Source: Acanthornis magna (lineage: Eukaryota; Chordata; Aves; Passeriformes; Acanthizidae). From it: 64,000 nt of DNA. The translations under genes were made by a program, and so were the position numbers. Location: the NCBI GenBank assembly GCA_036785705.1, contig JAWUZG010000351.1, positions 124,001 through 188,000 of the forward strand. The letters are read 5' to 3'. Below the pieces are notes generated by a model. The model had not been told where the DNA came from. It did no database searches and worked only from the letters and a program-made list of their open reading frames with translations. Positions 35,844 through 49,350 of this stretch are shown here, in pieces. The stretch's first letter is position 1; each line of letters opens with the position of its first letter.

Positions 35844-38800
35844 AATAAGGCAATAACAGCAACCTCCTTGGTGTAGCAGCTTCAGACTGTTATTTATAAG
35901 AGGAAACTATTACTGCTGAAATTAAATCCTTACGAACTTCACCCCATATGTGAATAATGCTGGTCCAGGTGCAATTTTCTAACCCATCTTTAGTGTTACT
36001 AATTAAAAAACCTTTGTTGGACTCTGTTATGGCCTATGAATGTTTTTTACAGGGCGCTCATCTCTGCTCCTTGACTCTTGTCTTTTCCAGTCCGTTTTTC
36101 TCTCTCATTCAGCAGCAGCCTCCCTAACACTGCCACACTAGTTTAGTCACACCAGCCACTTCATGACCTCTTGCTGCAGCCTTCAGTAACACAGGACTTC
36201 ATTCTGCAGCTTCATGAGCTGGATCATTGTGTTGTTACTCAGACATGCTCACCTGGGACATGGAGAGGCACTGAAGCTTTGCACAGTGCCTGGAACAGAA
36301 TTTTGCTAAAACTCACAGCAACCTTCATTCTCCAAAGTATGCGTAAGACTAAGACACAGCAACAATGCCCCAACACAACTAGCTGCTCTGATTTTTCTGG
36401 GGATTAAGGACCACCTGTAAGAAAAGGAGGGAAGGTTTATTTGCCATTGACCCCAAAGAGTCATTTTTCTTTGGACTCATTCTTCAGAGTATGTGGAAAA
36501 GGCACAGCACATCACTACAGAGCTCTGCAGAGTGAGCTGCACTCACCCTGCAACTGAAGGAAGAGGTTCTTGCATCTCTAACACTAAAGCAAGGGTCCTC
36601 TTTTTGGATACAATCAAGAATTAGTTTTTCAGTTGCAGAAATGCTAAATATGCATAAATACATTTTAAAACTGGGCAGAGACATCCATTCCAAATTCTCA
36701 GCTTTGACATTCCTCACATACTAAGACTCACTTTCCGACGTGCAGAATAACACACATTTCTGTGGTATTTTACCAGTACTAAGCACTATTACAGGCAAAT
36801 AGGAACTGATCTATATACCAAAATACACTGCTGAGGATCTGTCATCCCTACTCTATGTATTTCAGATTTTGCTGTTTCTCTGTTCAAACTTCAGACTAGC
36901 TCTGCTTTGATGCCTTGTCCTGAAGCTCACACGTACCTGGTGTGCATTCAAGACTCCCTGAGCACATCCTCTAGTTTAGTCTCATTAAAAAAAAAACATC
37001 AACTTCACATTCTTCGTGCACTGCTGTTCAACCAAGACCAATCAAAGGGGACCAACTAGGAAATTCACTTCAGAGGAGCATCCCTGATCTGAATTAAAAC
37101 ATGAATATAGATGCAGTTGTTGAGACACTCATTTTTGGTGGTCCATTAAGTTTTGACAAATGACCATGTCTCAGTGATAACCACATGGAAGCTCATCATA
37201 GGAATAGGATTTGAATTTTTGTTGTAGTTACATTAGACAATGACTAAACCCGCAAGGACTTTAAGCATATATACTCTGAATTGTTTCCTTCCAAAAAGAG
37301 CTAAATTATTTTCAGACTGTGTTTTATCACAGCTTACTATCTCAGCAGGCACAGCTCCACTGAAACTGCCTTGTTTGCCTCTACAAGATCCTGTGATTTT
37401 TACTGTCAAAAAAATATGCCAGATTTCCCTATTAGTCACTCACTGAATTACAGGGCATGGGATCCCAGGCATGGCCAGCATATCAGGGGCATCAGCATCC
37501 CTGCTCACAACCAGATTGTGCTGCTTAGCTGAAGGATGAGATCCTGCTCTTGCCCACATTCAGAATGGTCTGGATGTAGAGGAGAGGACCCACACAGTAG
37601 CAGTGCCAGGGCCCAGGTAACCCCCTTGCTCTAAGTGGGGCATAAACATCACTTAAGCTGCCTCTAGTTTGTAGTTTTTCAGCTTCAAAGTCAAGTTAAT
37701 AAAATGGCTGTTGTTGTGAAAGCATTACATAGAAAATAATAAAAGCTCAGAAAAAAATTGTAACAGGGAACAGAAATTCCTCCATAAGCCACGACTATGA
37801 ATTTGTCCCAACAAACCATTCTGATCATCACAATTTAGCAGCACCTGATTGCTCAGGGACATTATCTTGGCAGTGTCAGCCCAGACTGTAGGCGAGCACC
37901 CAACATCTTCAAAGCCCCCCCAGAAGTTAGTGTTAATTTGCAACACTGTTGAAAGGGCCTGCAGACAGGAAAAGGGATGAAAAGCACAAAAAGAGGGACA
38001 TCCTCTCGTAAATCCAGATGTGGTCCCTCAGATCTTCCTCCTGAGGCACGCTGACAAAGCAAAGCAGCGAAATTGCCTCTTGTGCTGTTCTATAAATGCT
38101 CCTTCACCCTGGAAACTGGGAAATTTAAACAATATCAGATTGAGACCCTTCCACTCTCAGGAAACCAATCAACAAATTTATTGCTTGATGCAAGTTTTAA
38201 TGTTTAGAAAAGTTAAAAAGAGGGTTTGTTTTAAAGGATGTTAAAGAAATAGTAGGAAACAACCAAAACAGCATCAGTTACCTGTTACATTTCAACAACT
38301 ACTGAACCATAAAATCTTCAATCAATCCCTTCAACTTTTTTGGCAAGTCAAACACTCAGGTAGTTATCCTCTCACACAAAACAAAGATTTTACATTTTTG
38401 GATGGAAGAAATTAGTGCCATGTCTTTTTGCTATATAAAATATCCCTTTTGCTATCATTCCTTTTCCAAAGCTTTTAGAAAGCCTAGTGAAAGTGGGAGC
38501 ATACCTTTCACATTATCAAGACAGCACCTAAATTTTCATCTTCCATATTCCAATAAGGCAGCTAGCATAAAACATTTAGAAGCACCATAAGATGGAAATG
38601 TAGCAGGGTAACTCATTGAGAACTGAAAGTCTCAGTTGCATCTCTCAGTCATGCACAGTTCTTATTCCTTCACTGAGAGAAACACAGTAATGAAAGTGTT
38701 ATAAAATGGTGAATATGACAGGTGCAGGTTAAGATGGAGTCAAACAGAGATGAACTGATATTTTATTATTATTTTAATAAATACATAATCTAACTGCTTT

Positions 38801-41439
38801 ACTTAGATGCATTGGTTCCAGTGTAATTATCTCTATTGCTTATGATTTTGGTGCTATATGAGAGTAAATCCCTACCATCTAAAGCCAATAGGAGAGCTAA
38901 TCTTGACTGCGTATAAAAGGGAAGTATTGTACAATTGCTGAGACAAAGGGAAGAGTACCACCATTTCAGCTGATGATTGCTGTATTACAAATCTTTTTGC
39001 AATGCTGATGACTCTTAGGAAAAGGTAAGGCCTATTTCCTGGCCAGAATTTTGTGTTGCTTCAAAATTAAGAGTACAAGAGCAAAAGAGGTACCAAAGGA
39101 AAAACAACAAAGAAACAGTGCCTGAAATTTTATGGTGAAACTAAATGATCACGGCTGCAGCTTGCTGCCAGTGGAAATGAGAACAGACTTGCCTTTCCAA
39201 TACTGTCAGAAAGCCCATCCGGGGAAGATGCCCAACAGTGCCCAAACCAAACCACAGTCAACAGATTACCAGAAGATGATCTTTCTGTTAAGGCTGTTTT
39301 TAATAAACAGGCTCATCCAGAACAGGAGGTGAAAACTCCCATCTTTAGAGCACAAATCTTCATCAGTTTCTTTGAAGAAATAGCTTATTTTCAAGTGCTT
39401 CAGCATAGCAAATCCCAGGTAAAAGCAAATAAGAAAAATGACCTCTAGAAGTATTGTCATAAATCTCATAGGTGTACTCACTAGTCACTTTTCTAGAAAG
39501 TTTCATGCATGTAAGGCATTGCCTTTGAGACCATTTGCCACAATAAAACACAGCTGAAGATGCAAGAAATTTCTCACATATGAGAAAATTTTAATTTTCA
39601 TTAATTTTATCTCAGTCTAAATAACCAGTCTCTGGAAAAATTGCACAAAAAATTATTTGACACTTCAAGAATAAGGGATATTATTTTAAAGAGATGCCTC
39701 ATATTTTTTCAGAGTGTCTTGTGATAACATTTCAGTTCTCACTTTAACCAAAAGACTTACTGTTTTTGCAGTACGAGAAGCATATATGATATACTCCATT
39801 TCTGGAGTGAAAGGTGAAGTATTTCTGGATATTTCTGGATAAAAGGTGAAAGATATGCAAGACATACATACAATCTTAGGAGAACATATTGAAAGTTATG
39901 TAAAAAGTACATTAAAAGACTCCACAAGAGAAATAGTGAATTAGCAGGACGACTAGGGAGATTTTTGTTACCTCTGCTGTTCAGAGGTAACTTTTTCTGC
40001 AAAAAAACTGCTAGTGGCTTGAACTGGGATAGCCAAATCCTAGTCAGCAGATCCTTTTAGATTTTCTTAACTCCAGGCCCAACATGTGACACTAGAGTAG
40101 GAAATCACCTCTTGAAATCCTTTCCTAAAGGGGAACCATGAGCTGAGTCTGCCAGGAAGAACTGTAAGACTCCCCTCCTCACTTCTGAGAGACAGGACAA
40201 ATGAAAACACAAATGAAAAACATCCATTCTTCCTTCCTATTTGTCTAAACCAGCCCTGTAACCCACCTTCAAAAAATTAAATTTTTGGAAAAACAACAAT
40301 GTAACCAACTTAGCAGGCAGGAGATAGAACACTGATGCAAGGTGATAATGGTGTCTCAAAGAGCAGAAGAAATTCAGAGTTGGCCTCTGCAAAGAAGATG
40401 TAACTCCATGTGCAGACGTGGGTCTAGACAGTTTTAGTGAACATATTTTATTGCTCTGTCAGCCCGTGTTTAAATGTGACTTCACATCTACCTCACTTTT
40501 GCATGTGCATACAAAAATATGCATTTTTTAAAAAAAATCTCAGAGAAAAAAGTGTTAGCTGATGTAGAGCAATAATCCTGTGGCAGAACAGTTTACAAAA
40601 GATGACAGAAAGCAGGCAGCACAAGTAAACCTCTGGAGAAGATGCCATGGGAAAATGAGAAAAGCTTAGTCAAAGAAGATCAGATAATTAGGGCACTGTT
40701 ATAAAAAACACAACTGAATTACTGAAATTTAAAACAAACATAGACTAGGTCATAAACTTACTGGTGTCATTAATGCACGGCGAAGTTGAAAGAAAAATCC
40801 TCCATGACTAAGGATGAGCGAGTTGTGTGAACAGTTAAAGAGAACAATATGAATTCAAAATAAAAATGTCCCCAAGAGAAAAAAAAAAAATCCACCTGTG
40901 AAGAGAAGAAAGGAAAAAATCTTACTAAAAAAACAAACCAAACCAAACAAAAACCCCCCCATCAAGTAAGAATTCTATGGAGTTGAGTGACAACAAAAAA
41001 AAAAAAACTTCTACAAAGTTAAAACTACAGGGAGGAAAACACAGTCACTTTCTAAGAGGATCAAGTGCTCAAACAGCATCAGTGTCAAGTGCGGAGAGCC
41101 TATCAGTCTTACCACAAGAAAAAATGTGCCATGTACACTTATTAATTCCCAACACTGCAGTGCAAAGCTGTAACACCTTTCACAGTATATTAACAGTATA
41201 ACAACTGCTTCTGGAGAGGCTGGGAAGTTAAAAAGCTAAAACTGAACATTTGAATTTTAAAGTTTGCTTGGGCAGCAACTGAGTACCATACTAAGACTTT
41301 AAAATAATGAGAGCAGTGATATACACCAGAAAAACTGGATTTATTTTATAACACCTGTGCACCCACAGGGGATGGCAAGCCTTGTCAGAGCCCTGAGAGT
41401 GGCTGAGGATATCTTTTCACACTATTGCTACTATTAGGG
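35844..41439. other. Unique non-coding DNA
   Basis: No gene or repeat family is recognised. An (AAACC)n-like A/C tract ending in seven C lies at 40927-40960, and A-rich runs occur near 40880 and 40995. Open frames do not exceed 81 codons. Confidence 0.5.
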
Positions 41440-41503
41440 TCACTTCACCACTATTGGCTTGGACTACATGGTCTCCAGAGGTCCCTTGCAACTATTCTGT
41501 GAT
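41440..41503 (+). mobile_element. CR1 LINE 3' terminal fragment
   Basis: GGCTTGGACTACATGGTCTC, then CAGAGGTCCCTTGCAAC and ATTCTGTGATTA match the extreme 3' end of CR1: the GGACTAGATGATCTCCAGAG-type block, then a CCAAC block, then one octamer ATTCTGTG. Similarity fades upstream of about 41440, so only some 60 bases remain recognisable. Confidence 0.75.
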
Positions 41504-42750
41504 TATTTCCCCAGTTGAAGGGGAAGGGAACTGACACAGGCATATTTTAGGAAGCAAGATCTAAGATCTGTTCATTATACTGCATAAATAAGAACTCAGT
41601 GTTAATAGTATTTTCATCAAGCCAAAGACTGGATAAGCATTAGAGCCTTAGTTATCCTGTGGCAGAAAAAGTTATAGGGACACTAAAGTTTACACACTGC
41701 ATTTGTGTGTGAGATTTTAATTTAGTTAAAACAACTTCCAAGATTACTATAACTGAAAGGAGTTGAGAATAAAAAATAAACCTTCATTTGTTTACTGTGT
41801 TTAAAGTAAATATTGTTTGCTCAACTTCCTTGAAATATTGCCAAGAGTATTTGTATTTATTTCTTCCTCTAACAGATGAATAACACTTCAAGGAGAAAAA
41901 TATAAACCCAATGACATCTTCAAACATTCTGATTAGCATCTGAAACAAATGCTATTGTATGATTAACCCCCTACTTTGTCTATTCCCTTTAAAGAACAAA
42001 ACAGGAGTTTAATTTTAGTTTTGCTAATTACAAAATATACTTACCATAAATTGTTGACTATCCAGTTCTAAGTGCTACTTACCTGTAAAACAAATCAAAC
42101 AAAGAGTTACTTAACAGTGCAATAAACTACACAGGAGTGTGGATATAATTTAGGTGGCTTGATGATCATTCCTTTTTTGATTACCAGAGTTAAATGAAAA
42201 AATGGAGTGAACCCAAGGATTCAGGAAAAAAAATAAGAACTCCAGCTGGAACACTGATATGCAACCGGAAAGCTCAGTCTCAGCAAAAGCACTTTATGAC
42301 TTGAACTGCACTGCCCCCAAGGTGAAGGGAAAATGGCCAAAACTAAAACTTGCTTGTTCTGACTCTCAGAATTGCTTCTGTCCCACCTAAGATGAGCATC
42401 TGTAACACGGGATACAAGCTCTTTATGAGGTACAGTCTCCAGCGTATTCCCTTTCAGACTAAACTTCACAGGAACCACAAACCAATATTGCTTATATTAC
42501 AAAGAATTTCACAACTTAAATGAGTTAACTAGCAAACTCCACTAAGGCCTTTACATGCTCACTGAGAGTTGGGTAAGGGTAGGGCCATTACTGCATTTGA
42601 CATTGCTGTGTCTTGGCTTCATTTTTCTTCTAAAAAACTTTCCTTCTTAAAAGAATAAAATTAAACTATAAGCATCTGTTACTCTCTCTCTGTCAAAGGT
42701 GACAATTGCAAGGCTGCAAGTACTTAATAGTGGTATCTTTAATAATCAAA
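41504..42750. other. Unique non-coding DNA between CR1 tails
   Basis: Nothing recognised; AT-rich, with one 85-codon minus-strand frame (42221-42478) of no known kind. Confidence 0.5.
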
Positions 42751-42815
42751 CAGTGATAGAAATATTGGTTGGAAGGAGCCTCTAGATGTCATCCAGTCCA
42801 ACTTCCTTTATTGGG
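42751..42815 (-). mobile_element. CR1 LINE 3' terminal fragment, reverse orientation
   Basis: The plus strand shows ATATTGGTTGGAAGGAGCCT, then CTAGATGTCATCCAGTCCAAC and TTCC. This is the reverse complement of a CR1 3' terminus (GGTTGGAAGGGACCT...ATCCAGTCCAAC type). It lies about 1.25 kb from the plus-oriented tail at 41440-41503. The terminal octamers are degraded to GTGATAGAA. Confidence 0.8.
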
Positions 42816-45800
42816 AGTGCATAAAATTAGATAAATTCTTGAGTTTAGTGTTCTTTGAAATAGAACTATCAAACAGGAGCTAAATACAGGAAAAACCCCT
42901 GTTTCATTAACAAAATATTACAACTAAACAGTTCGCAATATGTATTGCAGTCAGACACTGCATATTTTTATGGCAGAAACTCTGATATTGTGGTACTTAG
43001 AGATACAAAGGCTTGAAGGTAATAAAGTTAACAGCTTATTCATTCAAACTCCAACTTTTGCAGGAAATTGTCTGAATACTCTTTGGCATAGAGCATCTTT
43101 GATACTGTTATACCAAATACATGTTATTTATCCCTTAAATCATAAAATGTGTTTGAATATGCCAATTTCTTTTTAATACATAATCCATACCATATCAAAA
43201 TTCAGGCTTTTACTACATATACGTGATGTCCAAATTCTAAATACATAGACCCATGCTGCATTCACACTGGGGTCTTGGCAGCTTCCATAACAGAGAACTC
43301 TCACAAGTGGACCAAAAGTTCAGTTAGAAATATCATGTATTACAATCCACCATGGCAATGATGTCTTTTGCTTTGAAGATTTAAAATAAAATACAAATTT
43401 GAACAAGAAAACCTGTCAAAACAAAAAAAGATATTTGGGGAAGAAGAAAAAATAAATAAAAATCACTGGGATGAAGGAAGAAGGAACAGTGTGGCCTTAA
43501 AAATAGCAAGAAATTCTCTCTAATAGCTTTGCCACTGATCATACCATAACCCTTGTTAAATGCATTTCATCTCAGCTCAAAATTTGAAACAGGTCTCATT
43601 TGCAGTCAAAATAAATCCAGAAAAGCTTCATAGGGATATTTCTCGTCTAAGCTAAGTTTGTTAATCAATCATGCTAAAGAGTATAGAAAAACAATCTTTA
43701 GATTCCTGACTATCTGGAACAATTTTTCATATCTTGAATTCTCCATGTGATGTAAGGATATTAATACAATACACTATTCACAACATTATGACATATTATA
43801 ATTATCTCCATGGATGCCAGAAACAATTTTGACCATTGTGATAGACTGGGTACTACCTAAAAGAAACAAACCCAGTATATATTTTAAAATATATGGGTAC
43901 AAGTGCACTATACTTAGATCATACTGACAAAAACTTGAAGAAAGTCAAGGGCAGCTGGGGCTGGGAAAGGATGATGCCAATTTAAACTTTAAGATTGACA
44001 GCTCTGTTTGGGATAAGGAAAGCGGAGTGGATCTTATTCAGCAAGGGAAAATCACTATGGGGGAAGAGAAGATGTAGGAGTAATATATTAAAAATAAATA
44101 TGGAACTTGAGGGCATGTTTAATGTAAAGCAAGCAAAATGCTTTGCTAAAAAATGTGGCCTTTGTGGTCTTTTGAAACTATTACCATAATTTTTTTTTCT
44201 CCCCTTGAGCTAAGTTCTTAAGCAGACATAAAAATAGTTGTAAATGGTAATTAGTATTCAGAAACACATTTTAGCATGAGAAATAGAAATGTGCTCTGAG
44301 GAGCTCAGCCTTGCTGCCCTGGGACAGCTCTGTCCCCGACACCAAACATGGACAAACAGCTTCCCAAGGCTTTACACTGTCCACGGTCACAATGTGACAC
44401 CAGTGCCCACTCCTGCATGAGTAAAGTCCTGGGAAACCCAAAAAAAGCCAGCGAGTGCCAGTGAAGGCTCTGGGGGACACAGACACACAGGTCTGCCATC
44501 CTGCTGACAGCAAGTGATAAGCACTTCTTGAGTCTTCAAGAACCTGGAAAATCTGAACTTGCAAACCAGTTGGAGGGGGAAAAAAAGCTGCTAAGAAAAG
44601 CTTCTCCAACTAAAGTGAGCTTTGGGAACAAATGTAATTTCCAGGAGATCCAGCTCCACTGTTGACACAGGTCTGTTACTTACATGCTGCTTGTAATAAT
44701 AATTCTGGCCCAGGGTGAACTTCTTTAAGGAAGAACCAAGACTTCAAATTTTACTCTTCTCCAACAAAAAGCTGACTGGCACTTCTGCATCTGCTCCTAC
44801 TCAACACAAGCAATCATGTACACATGGTTTGGCTTCACAGCCTTCCCAGACCTGACTTTTCATAGCACTTCATGCCTTGGTCTTCACTCCTGCACACTGG
44901 ACAAGTTCTGCTTCAAGCTGGCCATAGAAACAAGGGCAGGATTTGGCCTCAAGAATTTCCTAATCCAAAAATTCCATTGATGCAACAGCTGCTGCCTTCA
45001 TATGATGACAGAAAAATTGCACCAACAGTGCAATTTGATGCTATGCCCCTGAGGACCACTTAAAACTACTGCCTTGACTCAGACCATGCTCATTTTCCTC
45101 CAGGAAGCTGAAATATAATACTCTCAATGATTTAGAGAGAGCTGTTGAAAAGCCTTTGCCAACCTCAGGAAATCAGGAAAAGTTGTTTTTACTGAGCTGG
45201 GAAAGGGGAAAACAACACAAAAACTGTAGGTGTTCTTCTTGGTTTGCTTTTTGAAGCCATTAATTGATCAAATGGTTAACTCTTCATAGAAATATCTGAC
45301 ATAGCTGAGTGAGGCTACAAGATATAAGAATGTGCTTCAGTAAATAGGCTGTAATTAATTTATTACTAAAAAAACATTTATTTATGCACAAAGGAAGGTT
45401 TCCAGCTTCCAGGTTTTTATACATACATGTTTTTCACACTAACAATGCCAATATCCACTGACGTAAAAAAGAAAAGAGTCATTTCTGTTTGCATGATAAT
45501 CTATATCTGCAGAAAAACTTTCCCTATCAAGGGTAAGGAACATCCCTATAGCTCTCCTTCAAAATTTCTGCTTTCTACTGTAATCCCAATAGAAATCTAC
45601 AGCATCTGGGCTTTACCAAAAATTTCTTACTAAAACTAACGCTCTCCTTTGAGCCCAGAAGAGATTCCATGAGCTGGTTTCTTCCACCTATGCTGACATA
45701 AAAGGATTTATTTCTTTCGACAACAAATAAAAATACTGTAACATTAAACTCTGTTTTAGTATATATTTCTGCGATGCACATGTTATTTCTCTGATAGGAC

Positions 45801-48609
45801 TGTATTCCAACTTCCCAAACACCCCCACTCTATATGCTCTAACTGATCTTCCTACTTATACCTAAGTTTAATATACATTAATAAAATCTATTGTCTAAAA
45901 AGTTTTATTTGTTTCCTAAAAATAGTACTCCAGCTTTCCAAGCCATTTAAATTTAAGGTGTAACTACAAAGATGTTACATACTGACCTAATCAAAAGCAT
46001 GTTGACACCAAAATTTGGATCAAGTTTTTGGTGCCCAAACAAATATTTTCTTTTAGCATATTTCTTTGGACTCAAAGACATTTAATTCAGGTCTGGAACT
46101 ATATCTTGAACATAAAACATATTTCAGAAATAATAATTGAAAAATAAGGAATTAAGTAGTTCCTAAAAAAGAAATTTTTATAAACTTGCATCCACAAAGT
46201 TAGTGTTCTGGTATGAATCAGAACTTTATTTCTTATCAAAGAACAACAATCACATCATTCTCTCCATCCATAAAATGTGAACAGCAACTGCTATTCAAGT
46301 ATTGGTAATGGGTAAAAAAAAGGCTTGTATCAAACCTAATGACTTTTGGAATCAATAATATTAAAACTAAAAAATTGATTTTAAATTAAATGTAGATCTT
46401 GGTGTACTGTCATTATACCAAAACACTTACCATAACAATGCACTTCAGTTGTTTTCTAAAAACCCTAACATCTCTTGAAGTTATGGAGCAAAATGCTGGA
46501 ATTCTTACTCAAATAATAATTAAGTTTTGCTGGACCAAGGACTGTAGATTTCGAGCTAACTCCAAAGGGAACTTGGACAGGGAAATTTCTTCAATAGACC
46601 TTTAAGCAATACCTTGATTTCTGTTACAGGTCTGACTAAATCTGGGCAAGTTCTCAAGTGGATTGCAACAATTATTAATGAATATACAAACTCAGCTGAT
46701 TAGCTTTAGAAAATCTGCATCTCTTCCCCATAAAAAAGTTCTCTCCCTCATGTTGAAATGTATTGGTGCCAGGATGAAAGCTGGCACATGAAAGCTGCAG
46801 TGTGGTTGATCACCTTGCTTTCAGCTTTTCCCAGTACGGTGATGCAAAACCTCCAGATTTCATTTGCAAAAACACTCCTTTCTCCAGACATCAAACACTC
46901 ATTCACGTTGGCAGCACAAAAACCACTTAGAAACAGCCACAATAATAGCTGGGATCATACATGCAATTATATGCAAAACGCTACAAGAAATTGATGAAAG
47001 TTTTGTTCCAGAAGCTGGCAAATTTGCATGGATTTATCCAATCTGTGCTTTGGATAGGGTCATTCATCCCAACAAATAATCTCAGAAGCTCAGTGGTCAG
47101 CAGAGTTGAAAGTCTGTGCTTGTGCTAAAAGGTGACATTTGAAATGCACTACATATGCCATTATTTTTAGCTTTGCACATAAATAAAAACTCCCAGTGAC
47201 AAAAAATACAATAATGCTGAACTTTGCTAGGCAAAACCTGATCTAAACCAACACAACAGGGGCTCATACAACTTAGTCTGCAGTTCCATGAATTCAGCGT
47301 AAATACTCTTACGGATCAATCTAGTTCAAACACTTTTCTTGTCCAAAAACTTAGAGATGCTGCAGTCACTGTTGGTGACTGACCTCGATGCAAACGTCAG
47401 CTGATTATCTGGCAGACATCCCCTTTTAGACAGGAAGCTTCTGTTTTCTTTTTTAGCAGCATATGCCTTTCCAAACCATTGATCATTCCATTTCTCATCA
47501 GCACTGCTATTTTCTAATCTCTCTTTTTGAATTTTAAACACTGGAATAGAAACTATTCTTTTGATAACTTCCTTAATACTTTCCTGTTCCAAAATAAGCA
47601 TCTTAACTATTCTTTAATATTTCCATTCTTTTCCTTATTTTGATCTCACAGGTCATCCATTGCCTCTTACTATTTGCTTATTGATATTTCTGCATTTTGC
47701 CTAAGCCTCCTCATTGTTACAGATACATTTAACATTAACCTGTGATTTTCCAGTCAAATATCTGTTTCATCAATTCTCTCATATTACTCTGTTCCATTTA
47801 TGGCCACTAAAACGGTAACAGTTTTAAAATTAAATACAAAATACAGAAATGCTGCAACTATGGAGAATTTCAAGTCATTACCTCACAATCACAAATACTA
47901 GAACCATCTTTCATGTGGAATTCACGTTAATTTAGTTTGCTTCACTACCAGGCTATCAAAAACAAAACTCTTAAGTGGATTAAAAAGCACTAGCTAAACT
48001 TTCAATTGCATAATTTGGCTTAAATTGTTTGTAAGGGCATATAATTATGCCATATAAAACATACAATTGAAAAAAATTCAGTCACTATTCTAAGGAAATG
48101 GCTATTTTTGTTTAGTCATGGAAAAATACTCTGAGTTGGAAAGCATAGGGGCCCAGCATACACACTGAGTACAAATTCTTCAGTCTCTTTCACAAATGTC
48201 TCTTATTATGGACTAACATATTTTTATTTTGGACTTCCTCAGCAGAAATGTACAGACAAAGATCATTCCCAGTGAACTGAAACACCAGCAAAGTCCCTAG
48301 CCTAACGTGGGCTTCCTGCACTGCGACCTTTGCGTGATTTGCCAAGCCCTTCCACATGCATGCAAGGTGCAGGCACTGGGGAGCACCTGGGATTTGCCAA
48401 GCAAATTGCAGACACGCTGTTACTCCTCCTGTGCTCAGGAAATAACAGAGCGTGACAGGCACAACTAAAATGCTACCATACGTACTGAAATGCCAGGCAA
48501 ATTACCCCCGAACACAATGTCTACCCTGAAATCACAAATTGAATATTGAGCAAAAGACTGCCCCTGCAGACCTCCATGTCAAAGTCCATTTGGTTTTGTT
48601 TCTGTTTCA
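42816..48609. other. Unique AT-rich non-coding DNA
   Basis: No gene or repeat family is recognised. A perfect 18-bp AT palindrome, ATATATTTTAAAATATAT, lies at 43877-43894 with CCC and GGG just outside it. Open frames reach 112 codons on the minus strand (44271-44609) and lack domains. Confidence 0.5.
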
Positions 48610-48870
48610 TGTATTTTTACAACTGCTCCTTCTGAAAGCTGCTCCAAGGCCTCACCATGCTCTTGTTTAAAACCTTTTTCTAATTAACAGTCTTCATCTA
48701 TTTCTTCCCATTATACCTATTAGCAGTAATGAACTTACAGAGAGCAGTAAGAAGCCTTTCAAAGACTTCATTTGACTTCTCTGAACAGCCAAACACTCTT
48801 ATTCCTCCCTATTGCCCATAATCAATCATTTTCACAGCCCTGCTTTGTACCTGCTCCACTTTGATTTCAC
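48610..48870 (-). mobile_element. Old CR1-like LINE 3' region, reverse orientation
   Basis: The plus strand follows the reverse complement of the CR1 C-terminal/3'-UTR zone. It has CTGCTCCAAGGCCTCACCAT, a CTTGTTTAAAACCTTTTTCTA block, ACTTCTCTGAACAGCCAAACA, and lastly CACAGCCCTGCTTTGTACCT followed by GCTCCACTTTG. Each aligns with a known CR1 landmark (an ACTGGAACAG block, AAAAACTTTTTCCTAAT, a CTTCTCTAGACTAAACA block, and GTTGCTCTTCTCTGGACTTTC). Identity is low and several gaps are needed, so this is an ancient copy. Confidence 0.6.
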
Positions 48871-49125
48871 CTCTAGCGGGACTTGAGCTACATTTAAAAA
48901 AACCCACTCTGGAAATTCCTGAGCCAATAACTTTCAAGTGTCATTTTCTTTTTTCGTCAGCACGTCACTAGTGGCTGCTGGTGGTGGTTTATGGTATGGC
49001 TTAGCAGAACACACCAGTACACACCGGTCAGTCATTTCCAGACTGGTGGAAATCTCTTGGAGTGGTGGCTCACACTCCATCAACAGTTCTTGTTATCTGT
49101 CCCCAGCCACTGCAATACAGTTCTG
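48871..49125. other. Spacer between two opposed CR1 fragments
   Basis: About 255 bases with no recognised content. The 63-codon frame starting at 48938 has no domain. Confidence 0.45.
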
Positions 49126-49350
49126 TTGAACCTTTTTTAAGAAAACATTTTTTAAGACAAGGTTTTTTAAGACAAGGTGGTCAAATATTGCAGCTTGCCC
49201 AGAGGAGCTGCAGAACTCCCTCTTTGGAGATATTCAACATTTGAGTGGACACAGCCCTGACACAGAAACCTGATCTAATCAGACCTGCTCTGAACAAGGG
49301 GCTGTACTAGATGACCTCCTGGAGGTCTCTTTCAACTTATTTTAGAGTCC
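49126..49350 (+). mobile_element. CR1 LINE 3' tail
   Basis: The segment contains GCAGCTTGCCCAGAGGAGC, AACTCCCTCTTTGGAGATATT, GAGTGGACACAGCCCTGA, GACCTGCTCTGAACAAGGGG and CTAGATGACCTCCTGGAGGTC, in the same order as the CR1 3' untranslated region. It then decays at TTCAACTTATTTTAGAG, where octamers would be expected. Upstream, TTTTTTAAGACAAGG is duplicated in tandem (49148-49162 and 49163-49177). Confidence 0.85.
49148..49177. repeat. 15-bp tandem duplication inside CR1 tail
   Basis: Two perfect copies of TTTTTTAAGACAAGG lie back to back. The absence of differences between them suggests the duplication is younger than the host CR1 fragment. Confidence 0.95.
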
